From Pelomonas sp. Root405 (GTDB taxonomy: Bacteria; Pseudomonadota; Gammaproteobacteria; Burkholderiales; Burkholderiaceae_C), in the NCBI RefSeq assembly GCF_001425165.1, contig NZ_LMDU01000006.1, positions 1 to 64,000 on the forward strand: a stretch of 64,000 bases of DNA, written 5' to 3'. The notes under the pieces were generated by a model. That model searched no databases and was not told where the DNA came from. It saw only the letters and a list, made by a program, of their open reading frames with translations. Positions 54,164-63,940 of the stretch are shown here, in pieces. Made by a program: the position numbers and the translations under genes. Each line of letters begins with the position of its first letter. Positions within the stretch are counted from its first letter, which is position 1.

Positions 54164-55360
54164 ATGCTTGCGAACCACTCGTCTTCCGCATCACCGATTC
54201 GTTTGGGCTACTGCTTGTCTTTGAGTGGCCCTGTAGGCGGCAATGGGCAGGCGGCTCGGCTCGCACATGAAATTTGGACCGACGACATCAACAAGCGGGG
54301 CGGCCTACTCGGCCGCCCGGTCGAGATCGTCTGCTATGACGATGGTTCAGACGCGGTCAAGGTGCCCGCTCTGTATCGGAAGCTGCTTGATGAAGACGAA
54401 GTCGACCTCGTGTTCGGCGGTTACGGCACGAACACGATTCTTCCCGCAATGCCCTTGATCATGGAGCGGCAACGCTTCTTCGTCGGGCTGATGGGGTTGG
54501 GTGTCAACAACGAGTTGAACTACCCAAACTACTTCGCGATGGTCCCCACCGGTCCTGACCCCAATGCCGCGTTGACAGAGGGCTTCTTCGAACTTGGCGC
54601 CGTTCAGAACCCGCGCCCCACCACCGTTGGCTTGATATCGGCCGATGCGGAATTCGCACGAAACCCGATACGCGGCGCCAAGGCGAACGCCCTGAAGCAT
54701 GGCTATCGCGTGGTGCACGAAGCCACTTACCCCCTGACCACGACGGATTTTGAGCCGCTCATCGAGGCGGTGGCGCAGAGTCAATGTGATCTGCTCTTCT
54801 TGTGCTCATACCTTGACGACTCCATCGGCCTGGTTCGGGCCATCCGGGCGCATACCTTCCGACCCAAGATGGTCGGCGCCTCGATGATTGGCCCTCAGAA
54901 TGCCATGGTGAAGGCGGAGCTTGGTCCGCTCCTCAATGGGTTTGTGAACTACGAGTACTGGGTGCCCGTTCCAGCGCTGAAGTTCAATGGTGTTCAAGAG
55001 TTGTTGGCGAGGTACCGCACGCGTGCAGTCGATGCTGGCGTCGATCCACTTGGCCATTACATGGCTCCGTTGGCATATGCGCAGATGCAGGTCATCGCTC
55101 AGGCGATTGAGGCTACGGGTTCCTTGAACGACGCTGACCTTTCCGCATACGCCCGAGAAGCAAGGTTTCAAACCGTCATGGGCGATGTGATGTTTGGCAA
55201 CCACGGCGAATGGGTTGAGCCCCGCGTCGTTCAGGTGCAGTTTCAAGAGATCGTGGGCCACGACGCCACGCAGTTCTTGGACGCCTCGAGGCAGGTGGTC
55301 GTGTCGCCTGTTGAACTCGTTTCCGGTCGCCTGATTTACCCCTACGAGCTGGCGATCTAG
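54164..55360 (+). CDS. Leaderless periplasmic-binding-fold protein (amide/branched-chain amino acid type)
   Basis: A 398-residue type 1 periplasmic-binding-fold protein of the urea/short-chain amide/branched-chain amino acid group: IRLGYCLSLSGPVGGNGQ, NKRGGLLGRPVEIV, VFGGYGTNTILPAMPLI. It begins with about ten hydrophilic residues (MLANHSSSASP) and has no signal peptide, and no ABC permease or ATPase genes are present. In this it resembles AmiC, the cytoplasmic amide sensor of Pseudomonas. Position after an amidase-like (isochorismatase-family) gene supports a sensor role over transport (inference). AAAGGAG precedes the start. Confidence 0.75.
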   Translation: MLANHSSSASPIRLGYCLSLSGPVGGNGQAARLAHEIWTDDINKRGGLLGRPVEIVCYDDGSDAVKVPALYRKLLDEDEVDLVFGGYGTNTILPAMPLIMERQRFFVGLMGLGVNNELNYPNYFAMVPTGPDPNAALTEGFFELGAVQNPRPTTVGLISADAEFARNPIRGAKANALKHGYRVVHEATYPLTTTDFEPLIEAVAQSQCDLLFLCSYLDDSIGLVRAIRAHTFRPKMVGASMIGPQNAMVKAELGPLLNGFVNYEYWVPVPALKFNGVQELLARYRTRAVDAGVDPLGHYMAPLAYAQMQVIAQAIEATGSLNDADLSAYAREARFQTVMGDVMFGNHGEWVEPRVVQVQFQEIVGHDATQFLDASRQVVVSPVELVSGRLIYPYELAI

Positions 55361-55364
55361 CACC

Positions 55365-55520
55365 GCCGACCAAATTGTTCCCACCGAAACGACGGGTCTC
55401 GCCGTGGTGAATTCGGTACCCGGGGCTCCGATCGATGAGTACGCCAGCTGACCAAACGGGATCACCGATACGCACTACGACCATCTCATCAAGGACCTTC
55501 TGACGTTCGCTAAGCGATAG
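55365..55520 (+). pseudogene. C-terminal fragment of an alpha/beta hydrolase
   Basis: Begins four bases after the binding-protein stop. One frame reads ADQIVPTETTGLAVV, then an in-frame stop, then PNGITDTHYDHLIKDLLTF. It corresponds to the last 50 residues of the hydrolase at 39408-40352 ([15 protein letters not shown] and [19 protein letters not shown]), with the catalytic His replaced by Asn. Remnant of a hydrolase whose front was lost. Confidence 0.75.
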
Positions 55521-56849
55521 GCGGAGAGGCGCCGTCCCGCGATTCGCTGTGTCCAACTATCGACCTGAGGAGCAGCAGTTATGACAACCCTCCGCGCGAA
55601 TCATCGACAGACTGGGGCTGCTTCTTCGGTGAATTGGAGGATGTGCTATCCAGCAGTTCTCTTGCTTTCCTGCATGACCGCGTTCGTAGTCATGTCGAAC
55701 GAAGCCCACAGGATGGATCAACCCGAACTAGTCGCTCCGTTGGCGTCGCTGGAACTAGGCCGGCATCCTCCGATGTCCTGCGGGAAAAGCGCCTCCAAAG
55801 ACACACGTCGAAGCCTCCTCTGTCGCTACGCGGGGGAAGGGATTACGAAGGCCGCGGCAAGTTCGGAGGCAGGTAGGCTGCCGCCCGCACACTTGCCTGC
55901 CATTCGACGAAATCAAGACATGCTTACTGAGTCCTGGAATAGCGCCGGGGGCAGCTCGCGTTTTGACTGACCGATCGAGGCTTCCCGGGCTCGGCCGAAC
56001 CTGACCGGCCAAAATTGACCAAGCGTCTAGTGGCGGTCCCTCGGGTTGGCCATTTGGTCGATGTGGAGCGCGTCTGACCTGGCTGGCTCTTAATCGCCGT
56101 CGATCATTCGCGCCGTGCTATCGCTTCTTAGGCCGATGGGCAAGCACTTCATGGCGCGGTTGTCCCACCGCGGTCGTTCCGCACATGCATCCAGGTGATG
56201 CTTTGCCGCCCTGGGGAGAGTCAGGCCGCATGCATGGACCAGCCGCCGCGCGACGCCGGCACAGTTCCAACACCCCGCCACACCCAGCCCTGCCTCGGAC
56301 TTCTAGATGCAGGAATAGTCAGCCATCCCTAATGGGCCCGGCTCCTCGGCCCGAGCCTGCAGCACGTTGCGTTTGACGGTACTGCGCGCGCTCACGTCTG
56401 GGGGAAGAACTGGACGCCTGCGCCGCGCTCCGCATGGCTGTGTACACCTTCGCACAATCAGAAGCGCCACGGCGCTGGGCCGGCTCAAATATGTCGGGCT
56501 GGGAGCGCGCGACGACCGCGGGTGAACGTTGCGGTGCCACAGGCACGACCAGCGACAAGGTCAGTGCCGCGGGCTCGCCAGCCGTGGCACGCATGCGCTT
56601 GAGGTCGCCTCATGCGAGCCACGTCCGCACGACATCTGTACGCAGGCCGAGCGCGAGGGCCGACGCCGGGAGCGGCGCGCCGGGCTTCCAACACTCCGAC
56701 TAGTTCCACTGACTTGCCACATCGGCGTGGCAGCGCACGGATGGTGCGCCGGGTCGATGAACCTTAACAGCGATTAACAGGCCTTGCCACCCATGTGCGG
56801 CGAAGTCGCCTAAATTTTTTGCACCAGACAAGCGACTCGAAACGCAGCC
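55521..56849. other. Long gene-poor stretch
   Basis: About 1.3 kb. The frame at 55581-55970 has a good ribosome-binding site (GAGGAGCAGCAG) and one hydrophobic segment (YPAVLLLSCMTAFVVM) but no recognised domain, so it is only a possible gene. Nothing else is supported. Confidence 0.35.
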
Positions 56850-57554
56850 ATGACGACACTCTTCCAACCCCTTCGTGCGCTCGCGCGCCACAACGACCCC
56901 TTGCTCGCGGCTGGGATCAACGCCGCCCTTAGCTCGGCGCCGGGAATCGAGGTCGTCACGGCGTCTGACGGTTCGTCGTTCCCGGAAGCCGACGTTGTGA
57001 TCGGCGACTACGAGAGTGGCATAGCCTGGGCGGAATACCAGAGGTTTCGGTCGTCAGCGACGAAGCGGGCTGTCGGCGTGGTCGTCATCACCTGGCGTCA
57101 CAGTGAGGTCGATGTGCGCAGTGCGTTGCAGGCGGGCATCGGCGGCTATCTACTCTGCAACTGCGGCCTGAACGAACTCGTGGATGCGGTGCGCGTGGTA
57201 GGCCGAGGGTCACCCTACCTCTGCGAAGTCGCCGCAGCGCTCGTCGCGAAGAGCTTGACACGTACGCCATTGACCATGCGTGAGAGCGAGATCTTGCGCC
57301 TTATCGCAAGCGGCTTATCGAACAAGTCCGTCGCGTTGGAACTGAACATCGCCCTAGGGACGGTCAAGGCGCACGCCAGGGCGGTACTGGACAAGCTCGG
57401 GGCCCGTAGCCGCACCCAGGCGATCGTCATGGCGGCTCAACAAGGCTTGCTTGGGCCTCAGTCGCCCTTACGACCGGCCGCTATCTCATCCGGTCGACTC
57501 ACATCGGTCACGCCTTTGCGGCGATCACACGCGTCGGATCAGCTCGCCGCTTGA
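56850..57554 (+). CDS. LuxR-family response regulator
   Basis: A 234-residue NarL-type regulator. The C-terminal HTH is clear: LTMRESEILRLIASGLSNKS and LELNIALGTVKAHARAVLDKLG. The N-terminal receiver is degenerate: where a phospho-acceptor is expected it reads VVIGDYESG, so the Asp may still be present, but the acidic pair near the N-terminus is weak. No kinase is adjacent. It precedes AraC copy 2 by 51 bases. Confidence 0.8.
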   Translation: MTTLFQPLRALARHNDPLLAAGINAALSSAPGIEVVTASDGSSFPEADVVIGDYESGIAWAEYQRFRSSATKRAVGVVVITWRHSEVDVRSALQAGIGGYLLCNCGLNELVDAVRVVGRGSPYLCEVAAALVAKSLTRTPLTMRESEILRLIASGLSNKSVALELNIALGTVKAHARAVLDKLGARSRTQAIVMAAQQGLLGPQSPLRPAAISSGRLTSVTPLRRSHASDQLAA

Positions 57555-57605
57555 ATTACTCAGGCCGACTCACTCTTGTGGGCCTTCCCTAGTTGCTCAA
57601 CTCCT

Positions 57606-58481
57606 ATGTCGCACAGTCAACCGCTCCCCGAAAACGTCGCCAGGCGGACAACGTCCAGCCGAAGCTGGAATGGCGTTAGCGTCGATCTCAACGAATTCAC
57701 ATGCACGGGCCGCGTGTGCTTCCCGATGGAGGCAAATCTGGAGCGGGCGCGTCTGGGTGCGCTTCTCGAGGAGGTAGGTACCGATCATTGGGAGGTCAGG
57801 ACGGCGCGGAGCACGCCATGCCCTAACGCCTATCGGCCGCGCCACATGTATTTTGCGCCGGCGGACTTGGAGCTTTGGGGGCATTCTGCCGATACCCGCT
57901 TCGTCAGATGCGCGGCTATCAGCTTCGAGGTCGATGAAATAAGGCAGCGTATTGGTGTCGAGCGAGGCACGCTTTCAGCTGGAGTTGCCAGGATTCGATT
58001 TGTTGACGAGACGCTTTGGCTGCTCATCAAGCTGCTCACGGAAGCAATTGATGACAGTGATCCAACAACGGAACTGTACGGTGACTCACTGACTGTGGCC
58101 ATCGCGTCAAAACTCCTGGGACTTCAGGAGGAAACCAAAAGCAGCAAATGCGGCTTGTCCCCTGTGCAGCTCAGTGATGCCATGAGCTATCTCGATGCGA
58201 AGCTGCCGTGTCGCGTGAGCTTGGCCGAGCTGGCCGATCTGGCGGGCCTGTCACAGTCTCATTACAGCCGCGCTTTCAAGGCGTCAACTGGCTTCTCCCC
58301 GTACCAGTGGCAACTGCAAGCCAGGATCGAGCGCGCCCAAAACATGATGATCAACACCAACAAATCACTGGACGATATCGCTGAGAACACTGGTTTTGCA
58401 GACAGCGTCCACTTCGGCCGGACTTTTCGAAATTTGACCGGCGCAACGCCGGCCGCATGGCGGTCGGACCGTCTATCCTGA
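57606..58481 (+). CDS. AraC-family regulator, copy 2
   Basis: A 291-residue paralog of the AraC protein at 49232-50098. It shares YRPRHM.FAPA.LELWG in the sensor half, SQSHY.RAFKASTG.. and YQWQLQARIERA in the HTH half, and TPAAWR.DRL at the end. ATG at 57606 is chosen; the longer frame has no support. The two copies have clearly diverged in the N-terminal half, so they may answer different ligands. Confidence 0.85.
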   Translation: MSHSQPLPENVARRTTSSRSWNGVSVDLNEFTCTGRVCFPMEANLERARLGALLEEVGTDHWEVRTARSTPCPNAYRPRHMYFAPADLELWGHSADTRFVRCAAISFEVDEIRQRIGVERGTLSAGVARIRFVDETLWLLIKLLTEAIDDSDPTTELYGDSLTVAIASKLLGLQEETKSSKCGLSPVQLSDAMSYLDAKLPCRVSLAELADLAGLSQSHYSRAFKASTGFSPYQWQLQARIERAQNMMINTNKSLDDIAENTGFADSVHFGRTFRNLTGATPAAWRSDRLS

Positions 58482-59845
58482 CCTTCGAGCGCCTGCTGGA
58501 AACGCCTGGGCAAACGTGCCTTTACGCCATCATGATAAATCGTAGGTGCTTAGGCACCGACTGTCACGATAGTCTCTTCGCTGCCGCCATTAATTCGCTC
58601 TTGAGGGCCGCAGTGGCCCCACCGTGCGGGCCCAGTGGAAGACTCAGCTGGTCGTAGAACCGCCTGCGCCGGCGCGCGTAGTTGGTCAATCGAAAGCAGC
58701 ATCATCAAGCCGCTTTGCTACGTTCGCCGGCTGGCTTGGAGGACGAGTGCCATCGACAACGCAATGGCCAGGCAGCACGCGACTGACACGAAAGATCCGT
58801 ATCGGGTGAAATGGTGGCCCGCGATTCGCCAACGCCGAGTCGCCGGGCATTCCTGAGGCGCAGTCGCCACTGGCTGGAACGTCAGTGACGACGATCGTCT
58901 GCCAGGCTTGGTGAGCCTACTGATGCTTCCAGATGGACATGGCAACCAGTGCCCGTCGATTACATGGAGCCTTCGGATGCAAAAAATCGTCGGCCTCGCG
59001 ACTGTCGAACTGCCGAGCACGCATCTGACAAGCCTCGATGACATGCGACAGCTTAATGCGCCAAGTCTGTACATCCAACGCGGCCGTGTCGCTGCGCGTT
59101 GCCTAGCTAAAGACCAGATCAGCATTGGCTGCCTCTAGCACAAACGGCCAGGTGACTGACTGTGCATGCGCAGGGAGCACGATCTCGCATGCGGGTCATG
59201 CTCGCCAATACTCGGTGGTGGCACACGGCCCCGCGACAGCAGTTTCGGTCAGCCGGCAGCGTTTTTAGACAGTGTCAGGACGCTTTGCTCGCGCGAGACT
59301 GCAGGTGGTAGCCGACCACTGTGGTCACGGGCGTGTCAATGAGACTTGGTGATCTGCGCGGGGATGCTTGTCTCCAGAGGACATAAGGGCCGATCTTCGA
59401 GGGTTCCCATTCCGATGGACAGAAAGGTGTGCTTGTGACGAGGTAGCGCAGTGCCATAGCGGGATCGCGCCAGGTCGAAATGATGGCGACCGCCAACGGT
59501 CATTTGCTCGACCTGTATGCCAGGTCCTCCCGCAGGTGCGGCCGCTGCCGCTGCATGCGCAGGAATTTCCCCGTGCGCTCCGGCGCTCGTCGTCCCAAAA
59601 GGCTGAGTGGTTAGTCGTGCTAGCGCTCAATCTCGCTTGATCTTCGCAAGCAGCCCTTGTGGATGTTCAAGAGATCCCCGCGCGGGCCCGAACCCGGGCA
59701 AGCCAGCACAGCTGCGACGAGGCTATCTCCTTACTCACCTGCGTGCTCGAACGATGCATGAAGGGCTGGACGCGCTGCGTGTTGGGCTGCGGCAGTGCGC
59801 TCCTGGCGGTGGGCTCATTGACATACACGACAAGGAACTTGGGAA
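58482..59845. other. Long gene-poor stretch
   Basis: About 1.36 kb without a supported gene. Short open frames on both strands lack start signals. No repeats or RNA genes were recognised. Confidence 0.4.
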
Positions 59846-62614
59846 ATGAATCAGCCGCAAGCCTGGCAGTTCGGAGCTTTCACACTACTGCCGACGCAGC
59901 GCTTGCTGCTCGAGGGGGATGCTCCGGTGCGCGTTGGTGGTCGCGCGTTGGACCTCCTGATCGTTCTGATTGAGGCCGCGGGCAAGATCGTCGGTAGAGA
60001 CGAACTGATGGTCAGAGTGTGGAAGAAGGTGGTTGTCGACGAAGGCAGTCTACGCGTCCATATTGCTGCGCTACGTCGTGCCTTGCGCGACGACGGAGAC
60101 GCGCGCCGCTACATCGTCAACGTTCCCGGTCGCGGCTACTCTTTCGTCGGCGACATTACGCAAATGGCGCCCGACGGCGTGGGCGTCACTTTGGCGAGAC
60201 CGGATGAGGCGCGCAGCCACCTGCCACCGCTTCTAGTCAATGTGGTCGGTCGCGAGGACGCGATCAAAGAAGTGGGCTGCATGTCCACGAAGCATCGGCT
60301 GGTGACCGTTGTGGGAGCTGGAGGAGTCGGCAAGACAACTGTTGCCATCGCCGCGGCTACGCAGTTGGCAGCCAACTATCGAGACGGCGTGAGGTTCGTC
60401 GATCTCGCGCCGCTTTCCGATGCGCGGCAGGTCGCCAACGTGTGGGCCCATGCCGTCGACCCCTCGCGGTCGGTCTCAAATGAGCGCGAGTTGGGTGATC
60501 TACTAGCTGACCGAAACTTGCTGATCGTGCTCGACAACTGCGAGCATGTCGTGCAGTCTGCCGCCGCGGCGGTTGAAGCGGTACTGGCGACAGCTTCAGG
60601 CGTGCACGTCCTGGCGACCAGCCGCGAACCGACACGCGCGTCGGGAGAGTGGGTGATGCGGCTGGCTTCGCTGGAACTCCCACCCGCCTCAGAGCGACTT
60701 ACAGCGGAGCAGGCTAACGCGTTCTCTTCGGTCCAACTGTTCACGCAGCGCATCGCCGCGAACGTCTCCGGTTTCATCTTGAGTGATGACGACGTGCAAC
60801 ATGTTGCCGAGATCTGCTGTCGCCTCGATGGCATTCCGCTGGCGATTGAGCTCGCGGCAGGTCGGGTCGCGCAGCTAGGGCTTCGGGGCCTCGCGGCCAG
60901 GCTGGAGGATCGATTTTCTCTCCTTACCAAAGGGCGCCGAACTGCACTGCCGCGCCAGCAGACGCTGCGTGCGGCGATAGATTGGAGTTACGAGCAGCTA
61001 TCACAAGACCAGCAGGCGGCACTCAAACGCCTGTCTGTCTTTGCCGGTAGTTTCTCGTTCGACTCCGCCGTGGCAGTTTGCGAGGATGAAGTTTCACTTG
61101 ATGCTTTGGATGCAATCGACGAACTGGTTCGAAAGTCCTTGATTACCGTGGACACCGGTACCGACGTCGCCCGGTATCGCCTGCTCGAAACGACACGCGC
61201 CTATGCACTTGAAAAGCTCAACGAGTCAGGCGAGCTGTTAGCGGCGTCCCGCACCCATGCGCTACACGTTTGCGATGTCTTCGAGCGCGGGGAATCGGAG
61301 GGGGCGCTTGACCCATTCGTTGGAGACGCAGGCCACGCGCGTTGGATCGACGACATCCACCTCGCGGTACAGATGAGCTATTCCACGCTACGTGATCCAC
61401 GGCTGAGCATGCGATTGCTGTCGGCCACCGCCTCAGTCTGGTTTCAGCGATCTTTACTCGACGAGTACCGAGAGTGGGCCGAACTAGCGCTTGAGAAAGC
61501 CGGGGATCTGGCTGAGCAGCCGGAAGAGGCCTTGATGCGCTTGTGGAATCTGCTAGGCCTTTGCTATTGGCACACGAAGGGGACTGGCCCTGAGATTGCG
61601 CGAGCATTCGGCCAAGCCTATGACCTGGCACGCAGATTGCGGAATGTGCACTTCGAGCGCATGGCGCTATGGGGGCTATGCGCACATGCCTGTTCATCAG
61701 GAAACTATTCCGCCGCACTCGGATTTGCACGACAGCACGCGGACTTGACGCCTCTCGGGACTGATCCGGCGGCAGAAATTCAACGAGGAAACGTGATGCA
61801 GGTGTCCCTGCACTTTATGGGCGACCAAGCTGCGTCACGAGACGAAGCCGAGGCCACCATCGCGCTCATTCGCAGAATCCATCCATCCGACAACTTCGGC
61901 CAGTTTCGACTCGATCCGCACTCCGTAATCAATTCGTTCCTGTCGCAAGCATTGTGGATTCAGGGCCTTCCTGCTCAGGCGCTTGAGGTGGCTGAACAGG
62001 CAGTCCAGTCAGCGAGATCGACGCAACATGCCTTGTCTCTGTGCTTCGCCTTGTTCGGGAATTGCGCAGTGCTGCTGTGGTGCGGGCGTTGGGAGGAACT
62101 ACGTGAACGCGCCCACGCGCTGATGGAAGTGGCCACAGACCGCCGCCTCGGGTTTTGGATCGCATGGGCACAGACCTACTTGGACGCCCTTGTCTATGGC
62201 ACGGAAGGCGTGATCGTGCCGCTCTCGCTCGGCTCCATTCGCGTTCCCCACCAGTTCGAAATGTTGGCGACAGTGAGCGACGAACTGCTTGACGGGGAGG
62301 TCTTGGTTCGCGCGGAGGCCGGCCACTGCCCCTGGAGTGCGCCAGAGGTGCTCCGCGCGCAAGGCGAGCGGCTGCTTCGCCAAGGCTTTGCGGCCCAAGA
62401 GGCGGAGCCATGGTTCATCCGCGCGCTCGACCTAGCTCGGTCGTCAAAAGCGCTCTCTTGGGAGCTTCGCGCAGCTACGAGTCTGGCTCGATGCTGGTCG
62501 AGCCAGGACCGGAGAGACGAAGCAGCAGCATTGTTGGACGGCGTGTTGGAGCGCTTCACACAAGGCTTCGACACAACAGACGTGCAACGTGCCCGGCACA
62601 TGAGGCAGGTCTGA
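59846..62614 (+). CDS. Winged-helix STAND ATPase regulator
   Basis: A 922-residue signal-transduction ATPase. Residues 1-105 are an OmpR/PhoB-type winged helix (GGRALDLLIVLIEAAGKIV and RYIVNVPGRGYSFVG). Next is an NB-ARC-type domain with Walker A GAGGVGKTT (157-165) and Walker B LLIVLDNCEHV (Asp230), then LDGIPLAIELAAGRV and a winged-helix part. The C-terminal 400 residues are helical TPR-like repeats. Such proteins sense a ligand or partner through the repeats and activate transcription. No target is obvious; an SDR gene converges on it. Confidence 0.85.
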   Translation: MNQPQAWQFGAFTLLPTQRLLLEGDAPVRVGGRALDLLIVLIEAAGKIVGRDELMVRVWKKVVVDEGSLRVHIAALRRALRDDGDARRYIVNVPGRGYSFVGDITQMAPDGVGVTLARPDEARSHLPPLLVNVVGREDAIKEVGCMSTKHRLVTVVGAGGVGKTTVAIAAATQLAANYRDGVRFVDLAPLSDARQVANVWAHAVDPSRSVSNERELGDLLADRNLLIVLDNCEHVVQSAAAAVEAVLATASGVHVLATSREPTRASGEWVMRLASLELPPASERLTAEQANAFSSVQLFTQRIAANVSGFILSDDDVQHVAEICCRLDGIPLAIELAAGRVAQLGLRGLAARLEDRFSLLTKGRRTALPRQQTLRAAIDWSYEQLSQDQQAALKRLSVFAGSFSFDSAVAVCEDEVSLDALDAIDELVRKSLITVDTGTDVARYRLLETTRAYALEKLNESGELLAASRTHALHVCDVFERGESEGALDPFVGDAGHARWIDDIHLAVQMSYSTLRDPRLSMRLLSATASVWFQRSLLDEYREWAELALEKAGDLAEQPEEALMRLWNLLGLCYWHTKGTGPEIARAFGQAYDLARRLRNVHFERMALWGLCAHACSSGNYSAALGFARQHADLTPLGTDPAAEIQRGNVMQVSLHFMGDQAASRDEAEATIALIRRIHPSDNFGQFRLDPHSVINSFLSQALWIQGLPAQALEVAEQAVQSARSTQHALSLCFALFGNCAVLLWCGRWEELRERAHALMEVATDRRLGFWIAWAQTYLDALVYGTEGVIVPLSLGSIRVPHQFEMLATVSDELLDGEVLVRAEAGHCPWSAPEVLRAQGERLLRQGFAAQEAEPWFIRALDLARSSKALSWELRAATSLARCWSSQDRRDEAAALLDGVLERFTQGFDTTDVQRARHMRQV

Positions 62615-63056
62615 CGACGTTCATTGTGCAGGCAGGTTGTCTGCGTGGTCGGACATTGAAGACCAACGATTCATCGCCGTCTTCCTCGTAGTCGATCGGC
62701 CGGCTCTTAGCGTACCCCGTCGCCTTCCCGCCCAGTAAGGGCTTGACGCACACGGCGGCGCTCGGGACCTGCATGGGATTACCAGCCATCCGGACACCCC
62801 AACATCCGCGAATCGGCGATCCAACCGGTAAGCGTCCGCACGCACTCAGTGGAAGCTCCGAGCGATTCGCCCCCTCGGAGCTGATGAAGAGCGCAAGCCG
62901 CACGCTTGCGCTCGAGTTCGTTGCGGGCGAAAAGTTCGAATAGCCGGTCATGTTGCCACCATCAACTCGCTGCCTCATCTGGATGGTTGTCACGACCCAT
63001 CGCATACACATAGTCACCGGCCGAGGGCACCGTGCCCTGGTGGCAAGCGAGGAGGC
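62615..63056. other. Intergenic between convergent genes
   Basis: About 440 bases between the STAND regulator and the convergent SDR gene. No gene is supported. Confidence 0.35.
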
Positions 63057-63815
63057 TCATGGCGCGGGTCGGTTCGTCTCCGCAGCCAACGCCGCTGCGT
63101 CGGCGCCGACGGGCACGCTGGCCGCGAATGAGGGATCCGTCACGGCGACCCACACAGCCTCCGCAACGTCAGCCGATCGAGTGAATGCCGACACATCGCC
63201 CCTGCTTGCATAGAAGTTGGCGGCGAAATCGGCGTACGACTCGTGCGCAGTGTTTTGCATCCGGGCACGCGCGTTTTCGCTGAAACGCGTCTCAGGACCA
63301 CGCCCTGGCAATACCAGCCTCACGCGTACGTTGAACTGCTCGAGTTCGAGCGCGAGCGACTCGGAGAAGGCCTCGACTGCAGCCTTGCTGGCCGTGTAAG
63401 CCGCGATCAACGGCAGCGGCTTGAGAGTGATCGCCGATGAAACATTCACAATCACCCCACGCCTGCGCTGCCTGAACTGCTGCAACACAGCTTGGGTAAC
63501 CGCCATGGTACCGAGCGTGTTGGTCTCGAAGAGCTCGCGTACCGCTGAGAGGGAGGATCCTTCGAAGGCCCCCATCAATCCGATCCCTGCGTTGTTGACC
63601 AGCGCGTCGATGGGGCCTGCAGCATCGACCGCCTGCTCGATGCTTTGCGGATCGGTGACGTCCATTGCCAGCACCCGCAGTCGATCCGAAACGGGTAGGA
63701 GATCGTCGCGGGGCGTGCGCATCGTCGCGACGACACGCCAGCCACGGCTCAGGAAGAGCCTTGCGGTTTCGAGACCGAATCCGGAGGAGCTTCCGGTGAT
63801 GAGGATGGTGTTCAT
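63057..63815 (-). CDS. Short-chain dehydrogenase/reductase
   Basis: A 252-residue classical SDR: ITGSSSGFGLETARLF (cofactor motif), NNAGIGLMG, VSSAITLKP (Ser) and YTASKAAVEAFSESL (YxxxK). It has the length and the C-terminal layout of the retinol/ketoreductase-like subgroup. Its ATG overlaps the stop of a 42-residue upstream frame and it has no ribosome-binding site of its own, so it is probably translated by coupling. Confidence 0.9.
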   Translation of the reverse strand: MNTILITGSSSGFGLETARLFLSRGWRVVATMRTPRDDLLPVSDRLRVLAMDVTDPQSIEQAVDAAGPIDALVNNAGIGLMGAFEGSSLSAVRELFETNTLGTMAVTQAVLQQFRQRRRGVIVNVSSAITLKPLPLIAAYTASKAAVEAFSESLALELEQFNVRVRLVLPGRGPETRFSENARARMQNTAHESYADFAANFYASRGDVSAFTRSADVAEAVWVAVTDPSFAASVPVGADAAALAAETNRPAP

Positions 63816-63940
63816 GGGGTTGGAAGGTGATGAACGAAAGGTGCCGCGGCATCCGCCGTGGGAATGGTCGTGAGGCAGAGCTCAGTGGGACCGTAGGCCA
63901 GCGTCGGCCGCTGGCGTTTTTTCGGTGGAAGACGTGGCAT
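63812..63940 (-). CDS. 42-residue upstream frame coupled to the SDR gene
   Basis: Starts MPRLPPKKRQRPTLAYGP with GAAGGAAAA upstream and ends TTIPTADAAAPFVHHLPTP, overlapping the SDR start (ATGA). No domain is recognised. It may be a leader peptide, a small separate protein or the tail of a decayed gene. Confidence 0.4.
   Translation of the reverse strand: MPRLPPKKRQRPTLAYGPTELCLTTIPTADAAAPFVHHLPTP

Noticed and set aside
59325-59640. Minus- and plus-strand frames of about 90-100 residues
   Set aside because: Both strands are open over the same stretch with no motif or start signal, as expected by chance in GC-rich DNA.
62556-63017. A 153-residue minus-strand frame between the STAND gene and the SDR
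   Set aside because: It overlaps the STAND 3' end, has no ribosome-binding site and no recognisable domain.
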